NCBI GenBank assembly: GCA_956465555.1
Contig: OY101115.1
Span: 3,534,001-3,598,000 of the forward strand
Direction: 5' to 3'
From: Nitzschia sp. pyKryTriq1
Lineage: Eukaryota; Bacillariophyta; Bacillariophyceae; Bacillariales; Bacillariaceae
DNA: 64,000 bases
This document shows, piece after piece, positions 10,844 through 19,848 of the stretch (position 1 is the stretch's first letter; each line of letters opens with the position of its first letter). A program made the position numbers and the translations under genes. The notes beneath the pieces are model-generated. The model was not told the DNA's origin. It ran no database searches and saw only the letters and a program-made list of their open reading frames with translations.

Positions 10844-11992
10844 ATGACAACCAAAAAACGACAAACGACCAAAATGATTCTTCAATCTTTTCTCGATACA
10901 GAGTTTATCACGGCGCGATTGACGCTGGCTCACTTGATCATCATTGGTATTCCCGTCCTTTGGGGAATTACACCCATTTGGGACAGTAGCATACATTCAT
11001 GGATGGGTGCCAGGATACTGAAAGGCTTGTCGCCAGCAGCATCCACAATGTTCAATGATCGCATTCTTGCCGAGGAAGGAAAGTTTTCATCATCACTCGA
11101 AGCTTTTGCTGTACATGACATGGGATGGAATTTTATTTATCCCTACGAGCTGAGCTTTGTTGCATGGTTCATTCTTCGGAACTCGGAACGGGGCATGCAT
11201 CACTTTCATGAGACTTTGACGATTTGCTCACTCGCAACGCTATTGTTCATGTCCATGTTACAATGTGTGCATCCTACGTGGTCATTTGCGCCATTTGAAC
11301 CCAATTTCTTCGCTCAAATGGTTCTCTGTCATTTAGTTGCAGTTACCGTAAGCTGGGGAAGTATTTCGTGGAGACGATCATCAGAACAAGTTCTTTCCTG
11401 GTCGGAGCGACACGAGGAGTGGTTAGCCAAGTCGTCCCGATGGTCGATACCTGGAATGGCACTTTTCACGGGTGCGGTAAGTGAACTAACGTATTTGGGG
11501 CATTGAGTATTGAGAGCTTTTGACGCCGTATTCTCACTTTCAGAACAATCAATCGATTGTCTTGTCTTGTCTTGTCTTGTCTTTTTGCATCAGACGGTCA
11601 GTGGCCTTCTTGTGGTGGCATCTATCCAAGCTCTCGTCGAGGAGGACGGGCTAGAAAACTATTTCGGCGCCAACTCGGTCATGTCGGAGGTTTTCCTTAC
11701 CAGTTTCTACCTTGGTATCTTTCATTTGCTGGTCCATGCTTTTCTACTTTATCGTCTACGATACAATGTGATGGACGCACACCAACTCAAATACGTGTGT
11801 TTTTACAAATTTGTTGTCCACTTGGTAGCCCCTATCTTTTGGCTTCCCGAGTTTGACCCTGCTGTCCATGTGGACAAACGAATCACATTGGGAACCCGCC
11901 TCTTTTTGGTGGTCGTCTATTGGCTGGGCTTTCACTATGCTGGATTGGGCGACGCGGTGGCCAAAATACTGGTTGGAGAAAAGGCAGCCTAG
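10844..11992 (+). CDS. Multi-span membrane protein, function unknown
   Basis: Exons 10844-11476 and 11594-11992 join in phase 0 for 343 aa (donor GTAAGT, acceptor GCATCAG). Six to eight hydrophobic segments are visible, including LAHLIIIGIPVLWGI, LATLLFMSML, FAQMVLCHLVAVTV, VSGLLVVASIQALV, FLTSFYLGIFHLLVHAFLLY, FYKFVVHLVAPIFW and RLFLVVVYWLGFHYAGL. Several histidines lie at or inside membrane segments, which can suit a membrane oxidoreductase or transporter, but I recognise no motif. The intron contains a short TTGTC pentanucleotide repeat (about 11557-11583). An earlier AG at 11543 would break the frame, so 11593 was chosen. Placement of the first ATG is supported only by the open frame. Confidence 0.72.
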
Positions 11993-12191
11993 TAGTAGTA
12001 GAGTAGAACTATTCGTACTTTTATGACGAATGGGGACGGAACAAGGGGACGGGCAGAAGAATCAGGGACCATTCCACGTGCTGGCTCGCTTCGTACGTAC
12101 TCTTCTTGAATCAGAAGGGATGGCCCACACGGTACGGGGTGACTTTTCGTTGTGTGCATAGTAACTTTTTTATACTTCAAGCTTACGAATA

Positions 12192-13316
12192 TTATTGCAG
12201 CAACTCGGAGGCTTTGGCCACGTCTTCAGCGGTAGCATAAAAAGCGAGCTGTGCCACACCTGCTCGCGTCCCTTTCTCCATACTGTACAGCTCATCCAGA
12301 AGGGAAGCTGATCGAATGTTGGGTTGTTCCGGCAAATTCTGCTTACCACCTCGCAGTCGTTCATAGCTGAATACACAATCGGACTTGTCTACAAAGAGAG
12401 GGAGCTGAGGTCCTCGGGGACTAGCAAACGCCAACCGATCGGCCACGAATAAAGGAATGTCATTTTCTTTCAGATTCATACCAAACTCTTTCGCTTGTTC
12501 GATAGCAGCTTTCGAAGGAACCAGTCGGTACGACTTTCGAGGGGTCCCGTTCTCGGCACTATTTGCCAATTCAGCCTCTGCCTTTTGTACTTCTGGCGGA
12601 GGCGGTGCCATTCGCATACGACCGCGTTTTAGAATAAGTGGATACCTACGGAAGTACCGTTGCAGAGTAGACAAACAAAGTAAACCTGCTGTTAGAACTT
12701 TTTTGTCGCGCACTGTACTCTAGAAGGAATGGAATCCAACAATCCTTGGAAATACTCACATGACTTGATCTAGAGAGGTTGCTTTCACCGCCATTCCGGC
12801 TCCGTCCCCGGCAACTTTTGCATCGGCATATGACAAATAAATAGTGGTACCCATGGATCCTTGACTATCCGAAAGATAGAACACGGGAATCCCGCTCAGT
12901 TTCTCTTGAATGTTAGCTCGTGAGAGGGCATCTTGCTTGTTCTCTACAGTTTGAATCTTTGCCGATGCGTCTTGGGTGACGACAGAATCGGCAATGCTCA
13001 AATCTTTCCCTCCACCATCTAAGTAAGGCAGCAAGCCAGTAACCAAGAATAGCAGCATGATCAAAACAATTCCAACCTGTGTCAAAAGGCCTGGCCCCTC
13101 GTCATCGTCGAGGGCCATGGCAAGACTCGAACCGGAGGATCTATAGGTGATGAATGCTGGAGAATTTGCATGCCTTGTGAGCCTCTGAAAGTTTTGTCGT
13201 TTCACAGCCACTCGTCTGACAATTGGTGCAAATGCCGTGGATTGTGACACAAGCAACATAAGGGCCAGAAGGCTAAAAATAATGAGAGTAGCGGGCTTGC
13301 TCCGATGCATCATCAT
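12192..13316 (-). CDS. Tic22-like plastid protein with bipartite leader
   Basis: Exons 13316-12760 and 12645-12192, split by a 114-bp intron within an ATG codon, give 336 aa. The start chosen (MMMHRSKPATLIIFSLLALMLL) gives a signal peptide ending at STAFAP, the diatom cleavage motif for import into the complex plastid, followed by a basic transit-like stretch. A hydrophobic segment near residue 75 (VGIVLIMLLFLVTGLLPYL) suggests a membrane anchor. The rest reads as two Tic22-type halves: GIPVFYLSDSQG...IYLSYADAKV, then YRLVPSKAAIEQAKE and DIPLFVADRLAF...LPLFVDKSDC. Tic22 family proteins act between the plastid envelope membranes in protein import. Family call is by pattern and moderately sure; plastid targeting is firmer. 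An upstream in-frame ATG at 13475 would bury the signal peptide. Confidence 0.68.
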
Positions 13317-13716
13317 GATCAGCTTGCAGGGAAGGAAAAGATACACGTTCCACTTGATTTGAAGCAAGACAGCAGTATTGATGCAGGACAATAAAAATGA
13401 CTTGATCTTCTTGTAGGCACCATCAATCATCATCGCCTCGAGTTGATCCGATCTTCTAATAGTAGAGTGCGTCATTCAGAAAGGACTAAATCTGTTCGCG
13501 TCTACCCGCCACCCGTCAGTTGTATCATCCCCCTTTTTCCGCTTTCGTCCCCTTTTTATTTCATCGTCGGGGATTGACAATGACGATGAAATGCGGCAGA
13601 GATGACGAGAAACAAAATGGCAGCCATTCATCATTCATCATTCATCATCGGCACCACTCTCCACTCCATCGTCAAAGCGCACAAGACACCTACCGGTCCC
13701 CCCTATTGCACTTACC
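13317..13716. other. Divergent promoter region, 400 bp
   Basis: Shared upstream DNA of the Tic22-like gene (minus) and the p24 gene (plus). It holds ATTCATCATTCATCATTCATCATC microrepeats near 13625-13650 and pyrimidine-rich DNA near 13525-13560. No gene is seen unless the longer Tic22-like start at 13475 is used. Confidence 0.5.
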
Positions 13717-14919
13717 ATGGCACGATTGCTTCCACTGCTACCATTTATCTCTCTGCTGGGCGCAGCCGACGGGTTGCCCATGCAAGTGACCGTCAACCAA
13801 CGGCAAAGCGAATGCATTTTTGATACACTGACCAAGGAGTAAGTCATCATCTATTTGTCATCTTGTGCTGTCATCGTGTCAAGTATTCGTAGAGACGTTG
13901 TTTGAATCATCTCTACTTTACTTCTGCAGTTTCTTACTTTTGTTTCTGTCTCTTTTTTCTCGTACTGTACTAACAGTGAAAGCGTGACGCTGAGTGCATT
14001 CATCTTGTCGGGCTCGTCACTGAAAGCAACGATGACTCTGGATGGACCCATAGCGGAATCTAGTGTCGATTCGCCTTTAGAGCTGTTTCAGGCTTCCGAA
14101 AACTTTCGTGAAAAAGGAGAAGGCTTCATTACTCACTCGGAAGTCATAGATTTTGAGCATTTGGTACCTCCGCCCGAGGAGGAAGAATCCCCAGACGTTG
14201 GTTCAGAGGAAGACGAAGGACCATTAGATCCAAACGATCCAGATATTGCTCAAAAGCGGAAAGAGCGTCGCGAGAGGCAACGGCAAAAGTTTTTGGAGGC
14301 CAAGGCAAAGCGTGACCAAAGAAAGCTGGAACTGCAGAAGAAGGTCCGTCAGGATGGCGATCCTGCAATCTTCACAACCAAGGCGCCTGCCGATGGATGG
14401 TATCGAATGTGTGTTCAAGCAACGTGGTATCAGGTAAGTAGAAGTTCGCAATCACTGCAGCAGTCATAACCCTTGATTGCAAGCTACGTACAAAGATTGG
14501 TTCAGTAATCTGACAAGGATTTTCTCTACTAGGTTGTCGCGGAAATGGAAATGAGAAAGGAAAGTGAGCTAGGTGGCCTAGACGAAAATGGCAACGTTGT
14601 CAGCTACGATGAACGCACCATGAATGAAGAAGATTCCGAGTTGGAAGCTGCTACGGCGTCACAGGAAGGAATCAAAGATGAGGACTTTGAAGAGACCCGT
14701 GAACGAGTCAAGGATCTGCGTCGTCTCTTGAATGAAATCCAATCGATGCAACAAAAGGAACGACGACGCCTCACAGTTCATGCCGAAACGAACGAACATT
14801 CTCACTCGAGAATGGTTCTTAGCTCCCTGTTTGAGACAGTCCTATTTATGGCTATCTCAGGCTTTCAAATCTACACAATCCGGAAATGGTTCAGCGGCGC
14901 TCCAGCTCTTGGTCGATGA
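13717..14919 (+). CDS. p24/TMED cargo receptor (emp24/gp25L family)
   Basis: Type I membrane protein of COPI/COPII vesicles that helps load cargo between ER and Golgi. Exons 13717-13838, 13977-14433 and 14533-14919 give 321 aa. Residues 1-18 are a signal peptide (MARLLPLLPFISLLGAADG). The GOLD domain shows ECIFDTLTKDESVTLSAFI and, later, WYRMCVQATWYQ. A coiled segment (RVKDLRRLLNEIQSMQQKE) leads to the C-terminal span (SSLFETVLFMAISGFQIYTI) and a short cytoplasmic tail RKWFSGAPALGR. Ordinary p24 proteins are about 200-230 aa; this one carries a strongly charged insert of about 90 residues inside the GOLD region (acidic EEEESPDVGSEEDEG, then a K/R/E helix). The tail lacks an obvious KKxx signal. 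Confidence 0.88.
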
Positions 14920-15264
14920 AACACACGTTGGTTTTCGTTGAACCCTGCCTGTTCAACTTGTTTTGTGGTGTCTTTGACATAAAGTAGTCCTACCAGCCTA
15001 AATCAGTGGTGGTATATGCAAGGCTCCAGCTAGAAAGTCTGATTTTTCTAAAAAGAAATGTTGGGAATAAAAACCTTTTGTACATGCAAATGATATCTAT
15101 AATTGGTTTAAGGAAAATTGTGCTTATGCAAATGTGGTGGAACTGCGGAACAAGGCAATGAATCATGACGACCGCAGTTTCGAGGACAGTAACGGTATGT
15201 AAGAAGGGAAAGGAAGAAAAAAGAAATAGATCAAACATACTGATGAAGTCTGGAGTTCTGAAAC
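14920..15264. other. Convergent 3' gap
   Basis: 345 bp between the stop codons of the p24 and TPR genes, A/T-richer than its surroundings. It should hold both 3' ends (ACATAAAG near 14978 for the plus gene). No further feature is seen. Confidence 0.4.
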
Positions 15265-15708
15265 TCAAGTTTGACGGGAAGAGTTCCATGCCGTGCGTTG
15301 ATTGTTGTGGCTGGCCAGGATCATTTCTTCCACCAGCTGTGCTTGTTGAAGCTCACCACGTCGAATATGAGCTCTACTGAGACCCCTCAGGGAAAAAAGG
15401 ACGTCAGGATGATCCATACCCTGGAGCTTCTGCTGGATCTGTAGTGCCTGTAGACGTGTAGTCATAGGTCTGAGTCTCTCCACCTCATCAGAAGAATGAA
15501 TCGAGGTGCCTTCTTCGGTAGAGCGAATGTCGCTGTGCGAATTTTCCGGAGACCAAACGGCGTTGGGCGCTGGCGAGAGTGACGCAGTTTCACTTTCTCG
15601 TAAATCAAACGACGTCGACGAAGCAGGGTTTCCTGTCATTGAACACTTACTTCCTTTCCTGCGAAAGAAGCGAGAGAGTTCCAATGATTTCCATTTCCGA
15701 TCTTTCAT
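15265..15708 (-). CDS. Small TPR-like protein (kinesin-light-chain type repeat)
   Basis: Intronless, 147 aa from the first ATG (MKDRKWKSLELSRFFRRKG). The N-terminal half is Ser/Glu-rich and probably disordered. Residues about 90-135 form one tetratricopeptide unit of the kinesin-light-chain kind, LQIQQKLQGMDHPDVLFSL followed by RGLSRAHIRRGELQQAQLVE. Single-repeat proteins of this type are common in stramenopiles and their partners are unknown. The reading frame continues upstream of the ATG for nine codons, so a missed upstream exon is possible. Confidence 0.6.
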   Translation of the reverse strand: MKDRKWKSLELSRFFRRKGSKCSMTGNPASSTSFDLRESETASLSPAPNAVWSPENSHSDIRSTEEGTSIHSSDEVERLRPMTTRLQALQIQQKLQGMDHPDVLFSLRGLSRAHIRRGELQQAQLVEEMILASHNNQRTAWNSSRQT

Positions 15709-17072
15709 GTTGGTAACGACGGCTTTGCCTTCCACTTCGCCAAACAGTTAGTGCGAGTATTGAACTCCTCCCTCGGCGTATTCGAATTGCTTCGGCTTCT
15801 GATTTATGAGCTGCTTTCGTGCTGCTCTATGTGAATGAACGAATCATCCAGTAGTAGTGCACATTTTCGATTTTCTACCTTTTGCTTCTCGCAACAACCG
15901 GAATAAATGCTTTATTCCGAAAAGAGCTCTCAAAGAGAGAACCTAGCGACTGTTTTCAACGATTTTCGTCCTTCAAGCTTTTTGTGAAGTTATTCTTTGT
16001 ATTGCCCCGGGTACTGTCATACCGGTACGTGTATGGATTACCTACTGTAATTAGAAATTGTTCGGTTTAAGGCGAAGGTTCGCTAAATTTTTATATATGC
16101 CCATTTCTCCGAGGTCTCTCTTCGCTCTGTACAATACACGTACAGGTACCGGTACCTGTAGGAGTACTCGTACAGTACCGACCGGTACCGTACAGTACTT
16201 GTCCTGTACAAGTACTACCGAACGGGTGTCTTCTACCGGTACAGTACCGGTAAGGGATCGCCAGAGAACTATGGTTCTCTGGGGTTCGCGGTTAGAACTT
16301 AGGTGCAGTAGTCTACTCTCTACTCTCTACTACTAGTAGTAGAGTAGACTACTCTTCTCATCTATGTAACTACCGTACTACAGTACGGTACTCTACGAAC
16401 AACTATTTCCTATTGTTGTAGAGCAGCGAAAAAGTGGTGCACCGTTTTTTATTTAGCTACTACAGTACCTTGATGCTCGAGACGAGCTATGAATCAATTA
16501 CTCTTGCGCCCGAACGACAATAGCATGCCAAATAGTAGAAGACAGCAGTCCAGAGAATGACTTAGTGGACTCCGTTCACCCTGTGACTACATTGTACTAC
16601 TGTATGCAATACTTCTACTATAATATCATAAAGCAGCCAAAAAATGCACTGTCTAGTTTAGCTACTCCTCTTACTAGCTTATAGCGAGAACCTCAGAGAT
16701 CTAGTAGCCAAAAAAATGGATGGGTCGGGTTGATGCTCCTGTATTTTTGTGTCTATGTACTACTGGTGGTACAGTAATACTATGAGGAGAGGATCTTCTT
16801 GCTGCTGCTGGTGCTGCTGCTGCTGCTTTCCCCTGTCCAAGTGACAAACATATAATGTTTATTTGAGATGAGTGCTTCTTTAAAAGCAGTAAGGACAAAA
16901 GAAGCTAGAACAACATAGTTTTAATAACCACCTGTAATGCCTTCAGTCAGTGCCAGGTAAGGTACAAGTGTGTCTGGTGCTGGCTGCAACTTTTCTCTCG
17001 CAAAATCGAGACGAAGAGCGTGTATGAAATTGCCAATTTATGTATTGTAATTTCGACGGGACTTGAGATGTC
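15709..17072. other. Long intergenic region with palindrome islands
   Basis: About 1.36 kb with no supported gene. It carries a dense GTAC/CCGG island at 16125-16260, a long CTACT/AGTAG inverted repeat at about 16306-16350 that could form a hairpin, and a CTG/TGC trinucleotide tract at about 16797-16827. The short open frames are built of these repeats. Confidence 0.5.
16306..16350. repeat. CTACT/AGTAG inverted repeat
   Basis: GTAGTCTACTCT on the left is matched by AGAGTAGACTAC on the right, with a TACTACTAGTAGT centre. The whole 45-bp stretch is nearly self-complementary. Similar CTAGTAG palindromes recur at about 29341, 53985-54065 and 57755. Confidence 0.7.
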
Positions 17073-17154
17073 GGGTACTTGCGAGAGTGGTTAATCGGGT
17101 GGACTTGAAATCCACTGGCCTTTGGCCGCACAGGTTCGAATCCTGTAGTGCCCG
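17073..17154 (+). tRNA. tRNA-Ser (anticodon UGA)
   Basis: 82-nt type II tRNA. The acceptor stem GGGTACT pairs with AGTGCCC and is followed by discriminator G, typical of serine tRNAs. The anticodon stem GTGGA/TCCAC encloses loop CTTGAAA with anticodon TGA. A long variable arm (CTGGCCTTTGGCC) and T-arm ACAGGTTCGAATCCTGT follow. No intron is present. Confidence 0.95.
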
Positions 17155-17155
17155 C

Positions 17156-17160
17156 TTTTT
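17156..17160 (+). terminator. Pol III T-run terminator of tRNA-Ser
   Basis: Five T residues begin two bases after the tRNA 3' end, the usual RNA polymerase III stop signal. Confidence 0.8.
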
Positions 17161-17220
17161 GGGTCATTCTTCGGATTCTTAAATTCGACCGAATGGACTC
17201 CTGTCGTATCTTTGTTCCTT

Positions 17221-17400
17221 CAAGGGTACTGGTACTGGTACCGGTACGGTACTCATACGGTACCGTACCGGTTCGTACTGTACAAGTACCTGGTACGACT
17301 GTACTGTACGTACCGGTACATGCGGTAACCTACAGAACGAGTACCCAGTGGTACGGTAAATGCGATAGTTGCTACAGTACTCAGTACTGGTACTGGCGTC
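17221..17400. repeat. GTAC/CCGG palindrome island
   Basis: Dense run of GGTACTGGTACCGGTACGG-like words made of GTAC, CCGG and TACCGGTA palindromes. It fills most of the 360-bp gap between the tRNA and the next gene. No coding sense is apparent. Confidence 0.75.
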
Positions 17401-17516
17401 TGCAAGAACTTTTGGATGCGTCTGATGTCTGATGTCTGATCATGCAGTATTAGATCATCGTTTGTGGAAGGAAGCATTCAGCAGAGATCACAACTTCTTC
17501 CTTCGAAACCTTCAAG

Positions 17517-18128
17517 ATGAAGACTTATTTTTTGCTACTGCTAGGAAAGTTTATTCTCATTATGTGTCAAAGCAGTAGCGTTTGGTCATGGACAGGTATT
17601 TTTTTGCGACAAACCGCGACAAGGGCGGATGTTCTCAAATCTCCGTTCGGGAACCACTTCGCCAACACAATGATTCAAAATAGGGGGATCACGAAGACGA
17701 CGACGGGACTGTTTGTCTTTGGCTGGTTTCAGAATGATGGTGAAGATAAATCTCAAGATAAAGAGCTGGATGGTGTTGTTTCTGCGAATTTATCGGGGGT
17801 AGCTGGGATGATGAATACCATGAGCAATTTAAAAACATCGAAACGTGTGAGCGTTCGAACTAGTGCCGTTCTCCAAGACCTATCCAATACAATAGTGGAA
17901 GGAACGTCAGAGGATGGAAAGGTTAAAGTGACTTTCAATGGTCAACAGCAACCAGTAGGTGTGCAGATTGATGATAGCTACTTTCAGTCGCTGGGACGAA
18001 AGAGCGGCGCTGGAGAGTTGAGCATTGCTATCGCGGAAGCAATGCGAGAAGCACACGCCAAGTCAGCATCGAAGATGGAAGAAAAGGTGAAATCTCTCTA
18101 CTCGGATTTAGGATTTGATACATCGTAG
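17517..18128 (+). CDS. YbaB/EbfC-type nucleoid-associated protein, secretory leader
   Basis: Intronless, 203 aa. The leader MKTYFLLLLGKFILIMCQ is a signal peptide, and the following basic Thr-rich stretch would fit a plastid transit peptide, although the cleavage area (SSVWSWTG) does not show a clean A-F-A-P motif. Residues about 92-200 match the bacterial YbaB/EbfC fold: GMMNTMSNLKTSKRV, then EGTSEDGKVKVTFNGQQQP, VGVQIDDSYF, and the helix IAEAMREAHAKSASKMEEKV. Family members are small DNA-binding proteins; in algae they are usually plastid proteins of cyanobacterial origin. A second copy of the family is 4 kb downstream. It is convergent with eIF3h (105 bp). Confidence 0.82.
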   Translation: MKTYFLLLLGKFILIMCQSSSVWSWTGIFLRQTATRADVLKSPFGNHFANTMIQNRGITKTTTGLFVFGWFQNDGEDKSQDKELDGVVSANLSGVAGMMNTMSNLKTSKRVSVRTSAVLQDLSNTIVEGTSEDGKVKVTFNGQQQPVGVQIDDSYFQSLGRKSGAGELSIAIAEAMREAHAKSASKMEEKVKSLYSDLGFDTS

Positions 18129-18233
18129 CAAATCGCTCTAAGGTCGCTTCACATCACTGGTATTTATTCAGCCATTTGGAATTGTTTACTTTCAGGTTGT
18201 CTGGGTTTTTTTTTGAAATGTAGTTTATTAGTT

Positions 18234-19221
18234 CTATGGCCCTGCGCTTGATGATCGTTCTTCCTTGTGCAATCCTCCCGCCAAAAAGAGTTTTCCGAGA
18301 CTACCTCCCACAAATCGATCCATTTGATCGCAATAATTCTTCATTTGATTGGTAACCAATAGACTTTCCATTCGCTTTGGTGCTTCCGAAGCTTCCCAGC
18401 TGGCCTTGCTCTTATTGTTGCCTCTTGCCAGGTGTCGCGTGTAATATTGGAATTTTTGTTGTTCTCCAGCTAGTTCGTCCACCCATCCACACATGAATTC
18501 TAGGTGCTTTTCCAGATAGGGGTGAGTGCTCAAGTCGAGACGATCCAAGGTGATGTCCGACTTTGGAGTCCAATCCTGAATCATCGCCTGCGCCAGTCCT
18601 TGATTTACGCATGTGACTGGCAACTCTTCGAAAATATTGCTCGGTTTGATAAAGCTGTTGAGTCCTTCTTCCTTCATTTTCAAACATTCGTCTGTGAGAC
18701 GGAAGGCCTTGAGGCAGAAATTTCCGTGAGCTGTCTGCAGAGGATCGTACAAGAGCACCACAGCGTTGGGGGAGAGGTCAGTTTGGTAAGAAAATTGGCT
18801 CTCCAAGACGCTGCTGGTCGAGTAGATTCCCAGATACATCGACTGGTACCACCCCACACAGTTATTGTCGATATTGACTTCTCTCAGCATTCGCATCATT
18901 TCTAGTTGGAAATCGTCATCCACCTCATCGTCCTTGCCATTGTCAGGACTGGGGAATGCGTGAGTGATCTCCAGCACACCACTCTCCACTGCCAAACCCA
19001 AAAGCGATCCAGTGACCATAGCAGGTAGAGCATCATGACAATGCTTCACAATCTTCATAAGAGCCTACAATACAAAGGAAGAGGAGAGAAATGCGGGTGA
19101 ACCAAAGATGTCCCTTTCGGAAATGATGCAGTGCAAGTACGAGTACATCTATCTCACTTACCAAGCCATCAATCTGGACTCGATCGACCCGACCCTCAGG
19201 TTCAATGACTGTAGTTGCCAT
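18234..19221 (-). CDS. EIF3H: Translation initiation factor eIF3 subunit H
   Basis: MPN-domain subunit of the eIF3 complex. Exons 19221-19162 and 19064-18234 (97-bp intron, phase 0) give 296 aa. The join makes RVDRVQIDGLALMKIVKHCHD, matching human RVDSVQIDGLVVLKIIKHY. Other signatures are MVTGSLLGLAVESGVLEITHAFP, MMRMLREVNIDNNCVGWYQSM, ESQFSYQTDL and SLGKLFLAGGL at the C-terminus. As in all eIF3h proteins the MPN domain lacks the metal-binding JAMM set, so it is structural. It is shorter than the human protein (352 aa), mainly in the Gln-rich stretch before the last helix. The start ATG has an AAATGG context. Confidence 0.95.
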
Positions 19222-19848
19222 TTGTGTCAAGTTTGAATTATTCCTGTACAGTGTTTGTATGCTCTGTCTGCGGGTTATTATTCACTCTCGAAATGATAGA
19301 TGGAAATGCGAGTAGCGAATGGCAAATTTCGTGGTGGCCGCTCCATCGTCATGGTCGAGCGGTGATGAGGAGCTCATCACTCACTCATCGTGGTTGGCCT
19401 TCAATCGCCGTCGCCGCCGCGCGCGGTTGTTGGCAGCAGGCCGCCGTTACCGGTACCGGTATGTGCGGACGAGGCGCGATTTCATTTTTTTGGACTCCCT
19501 GCTCCCTCAGCGGTCTGCCGGACAGACGAAAAGATCTGGAGCCATCCGATCGCAGGACGCATTGGTGCACGTTTTGGATTGCTGTACCCCTGAGTTTTTG
19601 ACCGGAAAAACTTGGTTTCTGAAATATACCGGTAGTTATTGAACTCTTTGAATAAAGATCATGACTCAGGGGGAAAGGGGGGCCGCAACCTTCCGGTTTG
19701 CGGACCAAAACCTTTGCTGCCGCCGAGACGAAGCTGCTGGTTCGATCTGCGCATGCGATGACCTCTTTTCGCCCATCGTCCATCGTTCATCACAAAAAAT
19801 CGTCGTGGAATCCAGAACGAATTATTAATCCAGTTTGATTGATTGACC
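19222..19848. other. Divergent region between eIF3h and lysyl-tRNA synthetase
   Basis: 627 bp that contains both promoters. It is GC-richer around 19400-19460 (GCCGTCGCCGCCGCGCGC) and has one TTACCGGTACCGGTATG block at 19447. Open frames here show no family features. Pairing of two translation genes on one intergenic region may allow shared control, which is inference. Confidence 0.5.

Noticed and set aside
11544-11593. Earlier acceptor at 11543 in the multi-span membrane gene
   Set aside because: It puts the second exon out of frame with the hydrophobic C-terminal half.
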